Shown: positions 1 through 5,635 of the stretch, in pieces
How positions within the stretch are numbered: position 1 is the stretch's first letter
Layout of the letters: the number at the start of each line of letters is the position of its first letter
Source of the DNA: Pyrodictiaceae archaeon
GTDB lineage: Archaea > Thermoproteota > Thermoprotei_A > Sulfolobales > Pyrodictiaceae
Assembly (NCBI GenBank): GCA_027033675.1
Contig: JALVKZ010000204.1
Span: forward strand, 1-9,582
Length of the DNA stretch: 9,582 nt
Direction: 5' to 3'
The notes under the pieces: generated by a model
Database searches by the model: none
Told to the model about the DNA's origin: nothing
The model's input: the letters and a program-made list of their open reading frames with translations, nothing else
Made by a program: the position numbers and the translations under genes

Positions 1-229
1 TATCTATAGCTTTGACAGCATTCTTTATAGTTGAGCTAGGTGGATCAGGTAGCCCCGCTTCACGTGGATGATGTGCACCAAGTGCATCGCCACAAGGCTT
101 GCCCCAGAGCGTGTCACTTGTTCTCCAATCGAATGCCACTACGTGGAACCCCATGTGTGCGAGATGCCAGAGCGCTACTGTTCCTGCAGGGCCTAGTCCA
201 GCGATAATGACGTCATACCTTTTGTTCAC
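1..229 (-). CDS. Geranylgeranyl reductase family flavoprotein, N-terminal part (runs off the left edge)
   Basis: Translating the minus strand from GTG at 229 gives about 76 residues of a FAD-binding protein. It opens with a beta strand and the dinucleotide-binding turn AGLGPAG (residues 9-15, a GxGxxG-type motif), then an acidic residue ending the second strand (VVAFD), then GKPCGDAL. The GKPCGD block is typical of the geranylgeranyl/digeranylgeranylglycerophospholipid reductase family, which saturates the isoprenoid chains of archaeal membrane lipids using FAD. The start is set by a strong Shine-Dalgarno, GAGGTGG at 234-240 on the minus strand, four bases before GTG. The gene diverges from hsp20. 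The C-terminal part lies outside the window, so substrate specificity (lipid, quinone or other polyprenyl) cannot be judged, and archaea often carry paralogues. Family confidence is good; the exact role is open. Confidence 0.8.
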   Translation of the reverse strand, partial: MNKRYDVIIAGLGPAGTVALWHLAHMGFHVVAFDWRTSDTLWGKPCGDALGAHHPREAGLPDPPSSTIKNAVKAID

Positions 230-380
230 GAAACCACCTCGTTGCCTCTAAGGGTAGGGCTCCGGGCACTCTCCCTAAAGACGCTAAGCCCTAATTAGTG
301 CTAGTGCATCTGAAAAACATGGCACACTATCACATCTGCACCTCGTGTAGACTATGCGTTCTCTAAAAACACTCACCATG

Positions 381-389
381 ATAATATTA
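381..389 (+). promoter_or_regulatory. Putative TATA element of hsp20
   Basis: The AT-only stretch ATAATATTA lies about 26 bases before the GGTGGAGGGG Shine-Dalgarno, so it would give a short leader of about 20 bases ahead of ATG 430. A second AT-rich candidate (CTAAAAA, 363-369) is 18 bases further up. The spacing fits archaeal TBP/TFB promoters, but which element is used cannot be decided by eye. Confidence 0.4.
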
Positions 390-429
390 GGGGGCATACA
401 CGAAATTATAGGGTGGAGGGGACAAGCCA

Positions 430-984
430 ATGGGGTATCCCTGGAGACGTAGATTTAGTCTAGGAGACGTTTTCGATGAAATTGAGGAAACAATACGCGA
501 AATGGAACGATTCGTATCAAGAATGATGGAGGAGTTCGAGGCCAGAGCCTTGAGACCAGCTATTGAGACCAGGGGAGAAGTTAGAGGCCCTATAGTCTAT
601 GGAGTAAGAATAACTATAGGGCCTGATGGACAACCAATAATAGAAGAGTTTGGAAACGTAAAGAGAGTTGGTAGAAAGGCAATAGTAGAGGAGACTGTTG
701 AGCCGCTTGTCGACGTTATTGAGGAAAAGGACAAGGTTACAGTAATAGCCGAGGTGCCTGGCGTCGACAAAGATAGGATAAAGATACGTGTAAAGGACAA
801 TAAGCTAATAATAAAGGCCGAAGACAAGGATAGGAAATACTACAAAGAGATAGAGTTACCCGCAGAGGTTAGGCCAGAGACAGCAAAGGCAAGGTACAGG
901 AACGGAATACTTGAGGTTACTTTTGAGAAGAAAATTAAAGAAAAAGAAGAGGAAGAAGAAGGTATAGAAGTAAAAGTTGAGTAA
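430..984 (+). CDS. hsp20: Small heat-shock protein, Hsp20/alpha-crystallin family
   Basis: This 184-residue protein is an ATP-independent holdase that binds unfolding proteins in the cytoplasm, normally as a large oligomer. The alpha-crystallin domain spans about residues 90-168. It holds the PGV turn at 110-112 and ends with the family signature around residues 156-165 (YRNGILEVTF). The N-terminal arm is helical and charged (residues 11-36), followed by a linker with an arginine/glutamate-rich stretch. The C-terminal tail is a run of Lys/Glu ending IEVKVE, which contains an IxV arrangement resembling the IxI/V motif that docks neighbouring subunits. ATG 430 is preceded by GGTGGAGGGG (412-421) eight bases away. 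At 184 residues it is longer than many archaeal Hsp20s (about 140-170), because of the N-terminal arm and linker. It converges on the ZPR1-type gene with 11 bases between stops. Family assignment is secure. Confidence 0.93.
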   Translation: MGYPWRRRFSLGDVFDEIEETIREMERFVSRMMEEFEARALRPAIETRGEVRGPIVYGVRITIGPDGQPIIEEFGNVKRVGRKAIVEETVEPLVDVIEEKDKVTVIAEVPGVDKDRIKIRVKDNKLIIKAEDKDRKYYKEIELPAEVRPETAKARYRNGILEVTFEKKIKEKEEEEEGIEVKVE

Positions 985-995
985 GCATAAACATG

Positions 996-1565
996 TTATT
1001 TCTGTTCATCACGCTGCTTATTAAGAGGCTCTATTCTAGCTTTATCGCTAATTATCGTGCTAACGCCTTCGGGATCCTCGATAATTATAGTGAATTCCTT
1101 TTTCCCGTTTTTTGCGTCCTGAACCCAGCTTAATAACTCGTTGCATTTTCGTTTATCAGCTTCGGGGTCTCGACAAGCAAGCTCTATGGCTTCTTTAAAG
1201 CGTTCAAGAAGCCCCTCAACAGTCGTTATAAAGCCTTGAGATGCCGGTCCTGGGTGCATTTCAAGTCTTGCTTCAGGTATTATGATTGATGCGGTAGATG
1301 CTCTAACAACCAACGCGTTTAGGTCGTGTTGGTTGCTAACTTTGAGTACTATTTTCCTTGGAGGGTTTGTTTCCGCTAGCCGTACATCATTGTACTTATA
1401 TCCGCATCTTGTACACTTGCCAGTTGTCAGAATAACTCTACCTACAAGTGGCATATCGTATAAGTAATCTATTATTCTGAGAGATTTTGATCCGCATACA
1501 GGACAAGTAATTGTCGCTTCTCCTATTTTTACTAGTTTCTCGTTTTGTAGTGTCCTCTCTGCCAT
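996..1565 (-). CDS. ZPR1-type zinc-finger protein
   Basis: This 189-residue protein matches the archaeal ZPR1 family. A four-cysteine zinc finger (C21, C24, C51, C54; CPVC and CTRC) is followed by the conserved CGYKYNDV segment. The family's beta-rich domain then has MHPGPASQGFITTVEGLL around residues 103-120, and a C-terminal DPEG element near 164-167. Eukaryotic ZPR1 binds and helps fold translation factor eEF1A; the archaeal single-domain proteins are assumed, not shown, to act on aEF1A or another translation partner. Two further cysteines (131, 141) sit in the helical stretch. The start is ATG 1565, only a few bases after the predicted transcription start from the TATA-like CCTTTTACAA (1591-1600), so the mRNA is probably leaderless or nearly so. 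It is transcribed alone, convergent with hsp20 and divergent from the ribbon-helix-helix gene. Confidence 0.87.
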   Translation of the reverse strand: MAERTLQNEKLVKIGEATITCPVCGSKSLRIIDYLYDMPLVGRVILTTGKCTRCGYKYNDVRLAETNPPRKIVLKVSNQHDLNALVVRASTASIIIPEARLEMHPGPASQGFITTVEGLLERFKEAIELACRDPEADKRKCNELLSWVQDAKNGKKEFTIIIEDPEGVSTIISDKARIEPLNKQRDEQK

Positions 1566-1590
1566 TTAGGTGCACCAAGTATTTGACGGG

Positions 1591-1600
1591 TTGTAAAAGG
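1591..1600 (-). promoter_or_regulatory. Putative TATA box of the ZPR1-type gene
   Basis: On the minus strand this reads CCTTTTACAA. Counting about 26 bases from its centre puts the transcription start near 1569, four bases before ATG 1565. This suggests a leaderless transcript, common for first genes in crenarchaea. The dyad at 1610-1635 lies directly upstream. Confidence 0.4.
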
Positions 1601-1609
1601 TCCTAATGT

Positions 1610-1635
1610 GTAATGCCACTCTCAGAGGGTATTAC
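1610..1635. repeat. Imperfect inverted repeat (dyad) upstream of the ZPR1-type gene
   Basis: Left arm GTAATGCC and right arm GGTATTAC are inverse complements with one mismatch. They enclose CTCTCAGAG (1619-1627), itself a perfect palindrome around a central C. One extra A (1618) offsets the left half. The element sits just upstream of the ZPR1 TATA box and about 75 bases before the predicted TATA of the ribbon-helix-helix gene. Either an operator or activator site, or an RNA hairpin, would explain it. Confidence 0.5.
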
Positions 1636-1710
1636 CCTTGACTATGTTTCACAGATCCAGTAAAACATCCGAGTACCCATCTCAAGGAAGTTAACTAGGT
1701 TTATGAAAAG

Positions 1711-1722
1711 CTTTCTATATTA
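1711..1722 (+). promoter_or_regulatory. Putative TATA box of the ribbon-helix-helix gene
   Basis: CTTTCTATATTA is a good TATA-like element. It predicts a transcription start near 1743, giving a leader of about 30 bases to ATG 1774. A second AT-rich run (GGTTTAAC, 1725-1732) is also possible. Confidence 0.45.
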
Positions 1723-1773
1723 TGGTTTAACACTAGACTATGAATTGTGCGGGGCATGTGTGCGGTGAAGCTT

Positions 1774-2091
1774 ATGGCTAGGACTGTGCATGGTGAGGAC
1801 TTTGACCTAGTAATACCGTCGCCTAAGAGAGTGGTTAGTATAAAACTAGAGATAGATCTAATAGAGGAAATTGATAGACTGTGGCGGAGTCTCGGCTATA
1901 CCTCACGCAGCGAGTTTATACGTGAGGCAATAATATATTATATGCAAATAGTTTCTTTGAGGGACAAGGAAAAACAATCAATGGTAAGCGCTAGTAGTAT
2001 TAGTCTAGAAGAGTCTAAAACCCGCAATGAGGAGTCATTGAGAAAAGATGAACCTTATCTAGTTATTGATACTATGACTGATATTGCCTAG
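1774..2091 (+). CDS. Ribbon-helix-helix (CopG/NikR-like) DNA-binding regulator
   Basis: From ATG 1774 the protein has 105 residues. The ribbon-helix-helix fold is plain: a basic strand RVVSIKLEI (about residues 20-28), helix A LIEEIDRLWRSLG, the turn YTSRSEF, and helix B FIREAIIYYM ending near residue 58. Such proteins dimerise and insert the paired strand into the major groove. The remaining 45 residues are polar, rich in Ser/Glu/Lys, with no visible metal-binding histidines, so NikR-type nickel sensing is unlikely; the tail is probably disordered or a small partner-binding region. I chose ATG 1774 because GGTGA (1764-1768) lies five bases upstream. The open frame continues upstream to ATG 1756 and GTG 1747, and a leaderless start at either cannot be excluded. 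It stands alone, divergent from the ZPR1-type gene and convergent with the winged-helix regulator. Confidence 0.8.
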   Translation: MARTVHGEDFDLVIPSPKRVVSIKLEIDLIEEIDRLWRSLGYTSRSEFIREAIIYYMQIVSLRDKEKQSMVSASSISLEESKTRNEESLRKDEPYLVIDTMTDIA

Positions 2092-2119
2092 CTTTCTTGG
2101 TCCTTATTTTTACTTCTTT
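2092..2119 (+). terminator. T-rich transcription end after the ribbon-helix-helix gene
   Basis: Directly after the TAG stop the plus strand runs through several T tracts (CTTTCTT, TTATTTTTA, TTCTTTAG). Oligo-T runs without a required hairpin are the usual intrinsic terminators of archaea. The tract extends into the end of the convergent winged-helix gene. Confidence 0.4.
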
Positions 2120-2499
2120 AGTTGTTTGAGTAGGTTTTGTAGCACTTCTCTATATATTTTGGCACAATGCTCGAAATCTTCTATAATCTTGTTTATGACT
2201 TTTTCTGGGTCAGATACATAGTATTTATATTTAGGCCTCCCTGCCCCTCCCTTCTTTTCACGTGTTCTTGTTACAAACCCTATTTCTACAAGCTTTGTAA
2301 GGCTTCTATTGACAGTAGCTTTGCTTAGCTTAAGTTTTTCTGCCAGTTCATCTACAGTATACTCTTTTCCCTTCAGTAGCTCAAAGAGTATAGCTGTATC
2401 TGTTTCGCTAAGATCGTAGCAGAAGCGGAGGCCCTCAACTATATTGGCTTCCCTTCCTGTTGGTAACCTTAATCTTAGTTCCTCTATTTCGGCAGCCAT
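2110..2499 (-). CDS. Winged-helix transcriptional regulator (TrmB/MarR-like)
   Basis: From ATG 2499 the protein has 129 residues. A winged helix-turn-helix fills residues 33-95: LSETDTAILFELLKG, then YTVDELAEKLKLSKATVNRSLTKLVEIGFV, with the recognition helix around SKATVNRSLTKL. A basic, glycine-rich wing follows (KKGGAGRPKYKYYV, residues 82-95). The last 30 residues form an amphipathic helix suited to dimerisation. There is no ligand-binding domain, so it resembles the short archaeal TrmB/ArsR/MarR-like repressors. Longer starts exist (ATG 2505, GTG 2508), but the Shine-Dalgarno AGGTGA (2510-2505, minus strand) overlaps them and lies at the proper five-base distance from 2499. The gene is 70 bases downstream of the SpoIIM-like gene on the same strand and has a TATA-like ACTATATTATC (2537-2547) of its own. 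Its target is unknown; the membrane gene next door is a natural guess. Confidence 0.8.
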   Translation of the reverse strand: MAAEIEELRLRLPTGREANIVEGLRFCYDLSETDTAILFELLKGKEYTVDELAEKLKLSKATVNRSLTKLVEIGFVTRTREKKGGAGRPKYKYYVSDPEKVINKIIEDFEHCAKIYREVLQNLLKQLKK

Positions 2500-2536
2500 G
2501 TGCATCACCTATTAGGCTAGTTTCTTCACCATTTTT

Positions 2537-2547
2537 GATAATATAGT
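2537..2547 (-). promoter_or_regulatory. Putative TATA box of the winged-helix regulator
   Basis: Minus-strand ACTATATTATC lies about 43 bases before ATG 2499. It predicts a start near 2516, just ahead of the AGGTGA ribosome site. Its presence suggests that the regulator can be expressed apart from the SpoIIM-like gene upstream. Confidence 0.35.
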
Positions 2548-2569
2548 TAGACTATTTATTATCTTTTTC

Positions 2570-3118
2570 TCAGCCAGTTACCAGTGAAGCGATTCTCGCT
2601 GTGATAAAGGCTTCAATAAACGCGGCTATGAATAAAATTATTGCTGCGTATAGTAATCCATATAGCTGGCTAGTTAATATTTCTTTTGCATCGTCTCTTC
2701 TTCTTAGAAAATTAAATGGTAGCGATATGGCTACTGCAGATGTGTATATAAAGGCGTAGAGCTCGAAGACGCCGTGAGGCGCTAATAAGAAGAGTATAGT
2801 AAGTCCTCCTACATTCTTGGAGCCAATTGCGGCAACGCTACCTATAACGTAACCGTTATTGAACAAGATTATGAGCCCAGGGACTACAACTATAGATAGA
2901 GCATACAGTAATATCATTACAGAGGCATTATTCATATATATCGCTATCATTTGCCATGCATCACTAAGTCTAGTTATCTTTTCCAAGTCCTTGTTTTGTT
3001 CAAGAGCCTTAAGAGAGGGATTACTAATACCATAAAGTATTCCTGCAATAAGCACTACTAGCGAGATAATAGCAGCCCCTTTACCAATATTACCCCCTAT
3101 TTTCGTTATACAGGGCAC
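2570..3118 (-). CDS. SpoIIM/DUF95-type integral membrane protein
   Basis: This 182-residue protein has about five hydrophobic helices (residues roughly 13-32, 66-86, 90-112, 115-136 and 153-176). It carries the signatures of the stage II sporulation protein M family: a conserved NN pair at 63-64, FNNGYVIG at 86-93, the hallmark APHGVFEL at 113-120, and EAFIT at 169-173. In Bacillus, SpoIIM belongs to the DMP peptidoglycan-remodelling complex. Crenarchaea lack both sporulation and peptidoglycan, and the role of these homologues is not established. GTG 3118 follows a purine-rich GGAAGGGA (3131-3124, minus strand) and a TATA-like TGTATATGTA about 30 bases up; no better in-frame start is seen. 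The neighbouring winged-helix regulator may control it. Confidence 0.82.
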   Translation of the reverse strand: MPCITKIGGNIGKGAAIISLVVLIAGILYGISNPSLKALEQNKDLEKITRLSDAWQMIAIYMNNASVMILLYALSIVVVPGLIILFNNGYVIGSVAAIGSKNVGGLTILFLLAPHGVFELYAFIYTSAVAISLPFNFLRRRDDAKEILTSQLYGLLYAAIILFIAAFIEAFITARIASLVTG

Positions 3119-3147
3119 TGCTATTCCCTTCCTTCTACCTAGTGTGA

Positions 3148-3157
3148 TACATATACA
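3148..3157 (-). promoter_or_regulatory. Putative TATA box of the SpoIIM-like gene
   Basis: Minus-strand TGTATATGTA lies about 30 bases before GTG 3118. It predicts transcription starting close to the Shine-Dalgarno, leaving a leader of only about ten bases. Confidence 0.45.
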
Positions 3158-3198
3158 GCTGGGAAAATTACTTTCATCCCTCTACGCCCTACCAATAG

Positions 3199-3257
3199 GT
3201 GGATGATGAGCGATTCCGGACGGAACAACGATGAAGAACCGTGTGAGGACTGAAATA
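3199..3257 (+). ncRNA. Candidate C/D box sRNA (2'-O-methylation guide)
   Basis: A perfect box C, ATGATGA (3203-3209), is followed by a D'-like CGGA (3221-3224), a C' box ACGATGA (3228-3234, one mismatch to RUGAUGA) and a perfect box D, CTGA (3250-3253). C-to-D length is 51 bases and the spacers are 11, 3 and 15 bases, inside the range of archaeal dual-guide sRNAs that direct rRNA or tRNA ribose methylation with fibrillarin, Nop5 and L7Ae. It lies in a 332-base gap (3119-3450) with no credible ORF. An AT-rich AAAATTACTTTC (3164-3175) could be its promoter. There is no clear terminal stem. A second CTGAAATA (3266-3273) repeats the box D end 16 bases downstream. The target was not identified. 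Confidence 0.55.
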
Positions 3258-3384
3258 CAATCACTCTGAAATAAAACATTGCGACCAGTAAGCTATGAAG
3301 AGGCCCCTACACAGTGTTGATACCGGGTGGAAAGCCGGTAGATGAAGAAGTGGTCCTTCGCTGAGCTCGGCACTCATTTATTAG

Positions 3385-3393
3385 TCTTTAAAG
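3385..3393 (+). promoter_or_regulatory. Putative TATA box of the TatD-related gene
   Basis: TCTTTAAAG is a strong archaeal TATA-like sequence. It predicts a start near 3415, which leaves a leader of about 36 bases containing the GTGGAGG ribosome site (3435-3441) before ATG 3451. The rest of the gap between here and the candidate sRNA (3258-3384) holds no convincing gene. Confidence 0.5.
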
Positions 3394-3450
3394 ATGTACG
3401 TGAAACTATTTTAGCGTAAAACTAGACTGGGCGCGTGGAGGCCGCCTAGC

Positions 3451-4323
3451 ATGAAAAAGCTAGTATTTGCTGATGCACATGCTCATGCGTCTCCTGAAGG
3501 CCTGGGAGCGTATAAGGTTGCATCTAAATTCCATGAACACAATGGCTGGTTCATGGCCCTGGTTATGCTTCCTCCCTGGCACTATGGTGTTAAGCTGTCT
3601 CCTAAGAGTCTCGTGGAGGGCTATAGTAAGGCCATTGAGATGTTCCTGAGCGAGTGTAATGCCGCCAGGAGGGCTGGAATAAAGATATCGTGTCTCGCTG
3701 GATTTCACCCAGCTGAGGTAGACAAACTAATAGGTATTGGAGTAAAGCCTGAAGATGTATTAACACTTGCTGAGCAAGTATTAGAAATGGAGGCTTCATT
3801 GTGCAAGAAGGGTGTAATTCAGGGTATAGGTGAGGTTGGTAGACAGCATTATAAAACAATGCCAGAGCGTGTAGCTATAGCAACAAGTATCATGATTAAG
3901 GCCTTTGAGTATGCTAGGGACTATAATTGTCTCGTTCATCTTCACTTGGAGAACGCAGGATATGTAACGGTTCACACAGTTAATGACCTTGCTCGCCTTG
4001 TAGGCGTACCCTCTCGCTCTGTAGCGTTTCACCATGCTTCGCTAAGGGTTGCTGAAGCCGCGGAAAATAATGGTTACTATACAACTCTGCCGGGAAAGAA
4101 GGAGCTACTAAGCCGTGCATTCAGTAAGAAGATACCCATAGAGACACTACTCATAGAGTCTGATTATATAGATGACCCTAGAAGGCCATGTGTATCTTCT
4201 TGCCCATGGGAGATTGTTGAGAACGAGCTAGCACTTATGAGGGAAGACGTGGTTGATGAAGAAACATTGTTTAGAATAAATGTGGATAACATTGTAAAAT
4301 ACTATGGTGTAGAGCCTCCTTGA
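3451..4323 (+). CDS. TatD-related metal-dependent hydrolase (TIM-barrel)
   Basis: The 290-residue protein has the amidohydrolase-like TIM-barrel pattern of TatD-related proteins. A first-strand HxH motif sits at H10/H12 (DAHAH), then GFHPAEV (84-90), a conserved glutamate in IGEVG (E128), HLHLE with H163/H165, FHH with H194/H195, and the last-strand aspartate D238 in LIESDY. These are the expected ligands of a two-metal hydrolase centre. TatD proteins are usually nucleases, but this archaeal branch (predicted hydrolase, COG1099-like as I recall) has no firmly known substrate. A cysteine pair in RRPCVSSCPWE (247, 251) near the C terminus is noteworthy. ATG 3451 follows GTGGAGG (3435-3441) nine bases upstream. 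It is monocistronic, and its last 22 bases overlap the end of the convergent VWA gene. Confidence 0.83.
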   Translation: MKKLVFADAHAHASPEGLGAYKVASKFHEHNGWFMALVMLPPWHYGVKLSPKSLVEGYSKAIEMFLSECNAARRAGIKISCLAGFHPAEVDKLIGIGVKPEDVLTLAEQVLEMEASLCKKGVIQGIGEVGRQHYKTMPERVAIATSIMIKAFEYARDYNCLVHLHLENAGYVTVHTVNDLARLVGVPSRSVAFHHASLRVAEAAENNGYYTTLPGKKELLSRAFSKKIPIETLLIESDYIDDPRRPCVSSCPWEIVENELALMREDVVDEETLFRINVDNIVKYYGVEPP

Positions 4324-5630
4324 CCCAGCATAACTACTTTTAGTGCTTCTTGTCTGTCTAGCTTTGTTGCAACCATGTAGCTTTCCGATATTGCTCGGAG
4401 ATCCGGGTTATTGCCGTGTATCATGACTGTGTGTAGCCTGGCATTGGCACGGGCTAAGCCCTTCTTAACCATGTCTATAGCAACTCGATCCTCGCCATCG
4501 GTTATCAAGATTATATCTGATACTCTAGACCGAGGTGTCGTCAATACTATGTCGTCCACAGCTGTCAATATCGCCCTTGTTATATCCGTTCCACCGTTTG
4601 CTCTTATTCGCGCAAGGTACTCGAGAAGTTTAATCACGTCTCTTCCGTGAATTCGTCTAGAGATATGAATAGGTGGATAGGGAATGCTATCAAAGAATCT
4701 AACATAGAATTCCCTGCGCTCTCTTACAGCTCGTTGGGCTAGGGCTAGGGCAACTGCCTTTGCCCAGATTATCTTCAGCCCCATCATGCTTCCGCTCTTG
4801 TCAAGCAGTATATAGAACTTTCCATAGTCTCTTGAGACTACTTTGCGGTATAGAAGAAGGTCTCTTTCAGCATACTTCACTAAGAAAAGCTCCTTGGGTA
4901 GTGCCAGTTCGCTAGGAACTATCTTCTCAACGTCGTTTCCGAGCTCGTATCCTTCCAGTTCTCCTCGGGGGCTTGGGACCTTCTTCACCCTTATATAGGT
5001 ATCAGTTTCCTCTATTAGTTTCAAGACCTCAAGGATGGCTTTTACATTGGTATTTTTGGCTAGGTTTATTACGTCCTGGATTACGTCGTCGAGGGAGAGC
5101 ATTGAGGCGTTTCCAGCAGCGAACTTCATGGCGAGATTCGTTATCTCCTTAGCCTGCTTGGCTATATCCTTTACTGATTCCAGGGCCTTATCCACAGTAT
5201 TGGAGAGATCAGTGCTCCTAGACTCTCCAAAGGGCGTATTTTGATTCTGTTTTGCATTCATGTCGCCGCCGTGTGGCTGTCCCATTCTCTGTAGTTCTTC
5301 TACAATTGTCTCAAGGAATACTGCAGAGACGACAGTACTCGTTGTTGAATCTGCTACTGTGTGCTGCTTAACCGCTCGGAGGTTATTCGATGAAAGAAGA
5401 GCAGATATGAGCGCGTATTTTGTTAGTTCCTTTGGATCTCTTTTCTCTGGTTCCTTGAGTATCGGGTATGGGAGAAAGAGTGCATAATATATGGATATAG
5501 CTAGTTTTTCGTCTAGGAAGTCTGGCTCGTTCGAGGAATCCGGCATTAGTTTTCTTAGAAGCGAGATTATGCGTTCGGCTCTATACTTGGTTGGCGGATC
5601 ATCGAGCCTTACTCCTCGTATATATGGCAT
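4302..5630 (-). CDS. von Willebrand factor A (VWA) domain protein, partner of the MoxR-type ATPase
   Basis: The 442-residue cytoplasmic protein has a VWA domain in its C-terminal half (about residues 270-420) with a complete metal-ion-dependent adhesion site: DKSGS (D277, S279, S281), GGTD with T348, and ITDGED with D378. The N-terminal 270 residues are mostly helical, with a polar Asn/Gln-rich linker near 118-140. No signal peptide or membrane segment is seen. The layout, a long helical N part followed by a C-terminal VWA, matches ViaA/CoxE-like proteins, which work with a MoxR/RavA AAA+ ATPase as a chaperone-like machine, often for cofactor insertion into metalloenzymes. ATG 5630 begins five bases after the stop of the ATPase gene, so the two are almost certainly one operon with coupled translation. 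The client is unknown. The 3' end overlaps the TatD-related gene by 22 bases. Confidence 0.87.
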   Translation of the reverse strand: MPYIRGVRLDDPPTKYRAERIISLLRKLMPDSSNEPDFLDEKLAISIYYALFLPYPILKEPEKRDPKELTKYALISALLSSNNLRAVKQHTVADSTTSTVVSAVFLETIVEELQRMGQPHGGDMNAKQNQNTPFGESRSTDLSNTVDKALESVKDIAKQAKEITNLAMKFAAGNASMLSLDDVIQDVINLAKNTNVKAILEVLKLIEETDTYIRVKKVPSPRGELEGYELGNDVEKIVPSELALPKELFLVKYAERDLLLYRKVVSRDYGKFYILLDKSGSMMGLKIIWAKAVALALAQRAVRERREFYVRFFDSIPYPPIHISRRIHGRDVIKLLEYLARIRANGGTDITRAILTAVDDIVLTTPRSRVSDIILITDGEDRVAIDMVKKGLARANARLHTVMIHGNNPDLRAISESYMVATKLDRQEALKVVMLGQGGSTP

Positions 5631-5635
5631 AGTTA

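Noticed and set aside
1282..1467. Plus-strand 61-codon open frame opposite the ZPR1-type gene
   Set aside because: It lies entirely inside a well-supported gene, has no ribosome site, and the protein has no recognisable features.
1747..1773. Longer start (GTG 1747 or ATG 1756) for the ribbon-helix-helix gene
   Set aside because: Neither has a ribosome site, while ATG 1774 has GGTGA at the right distance. A leaderless start remains possible.
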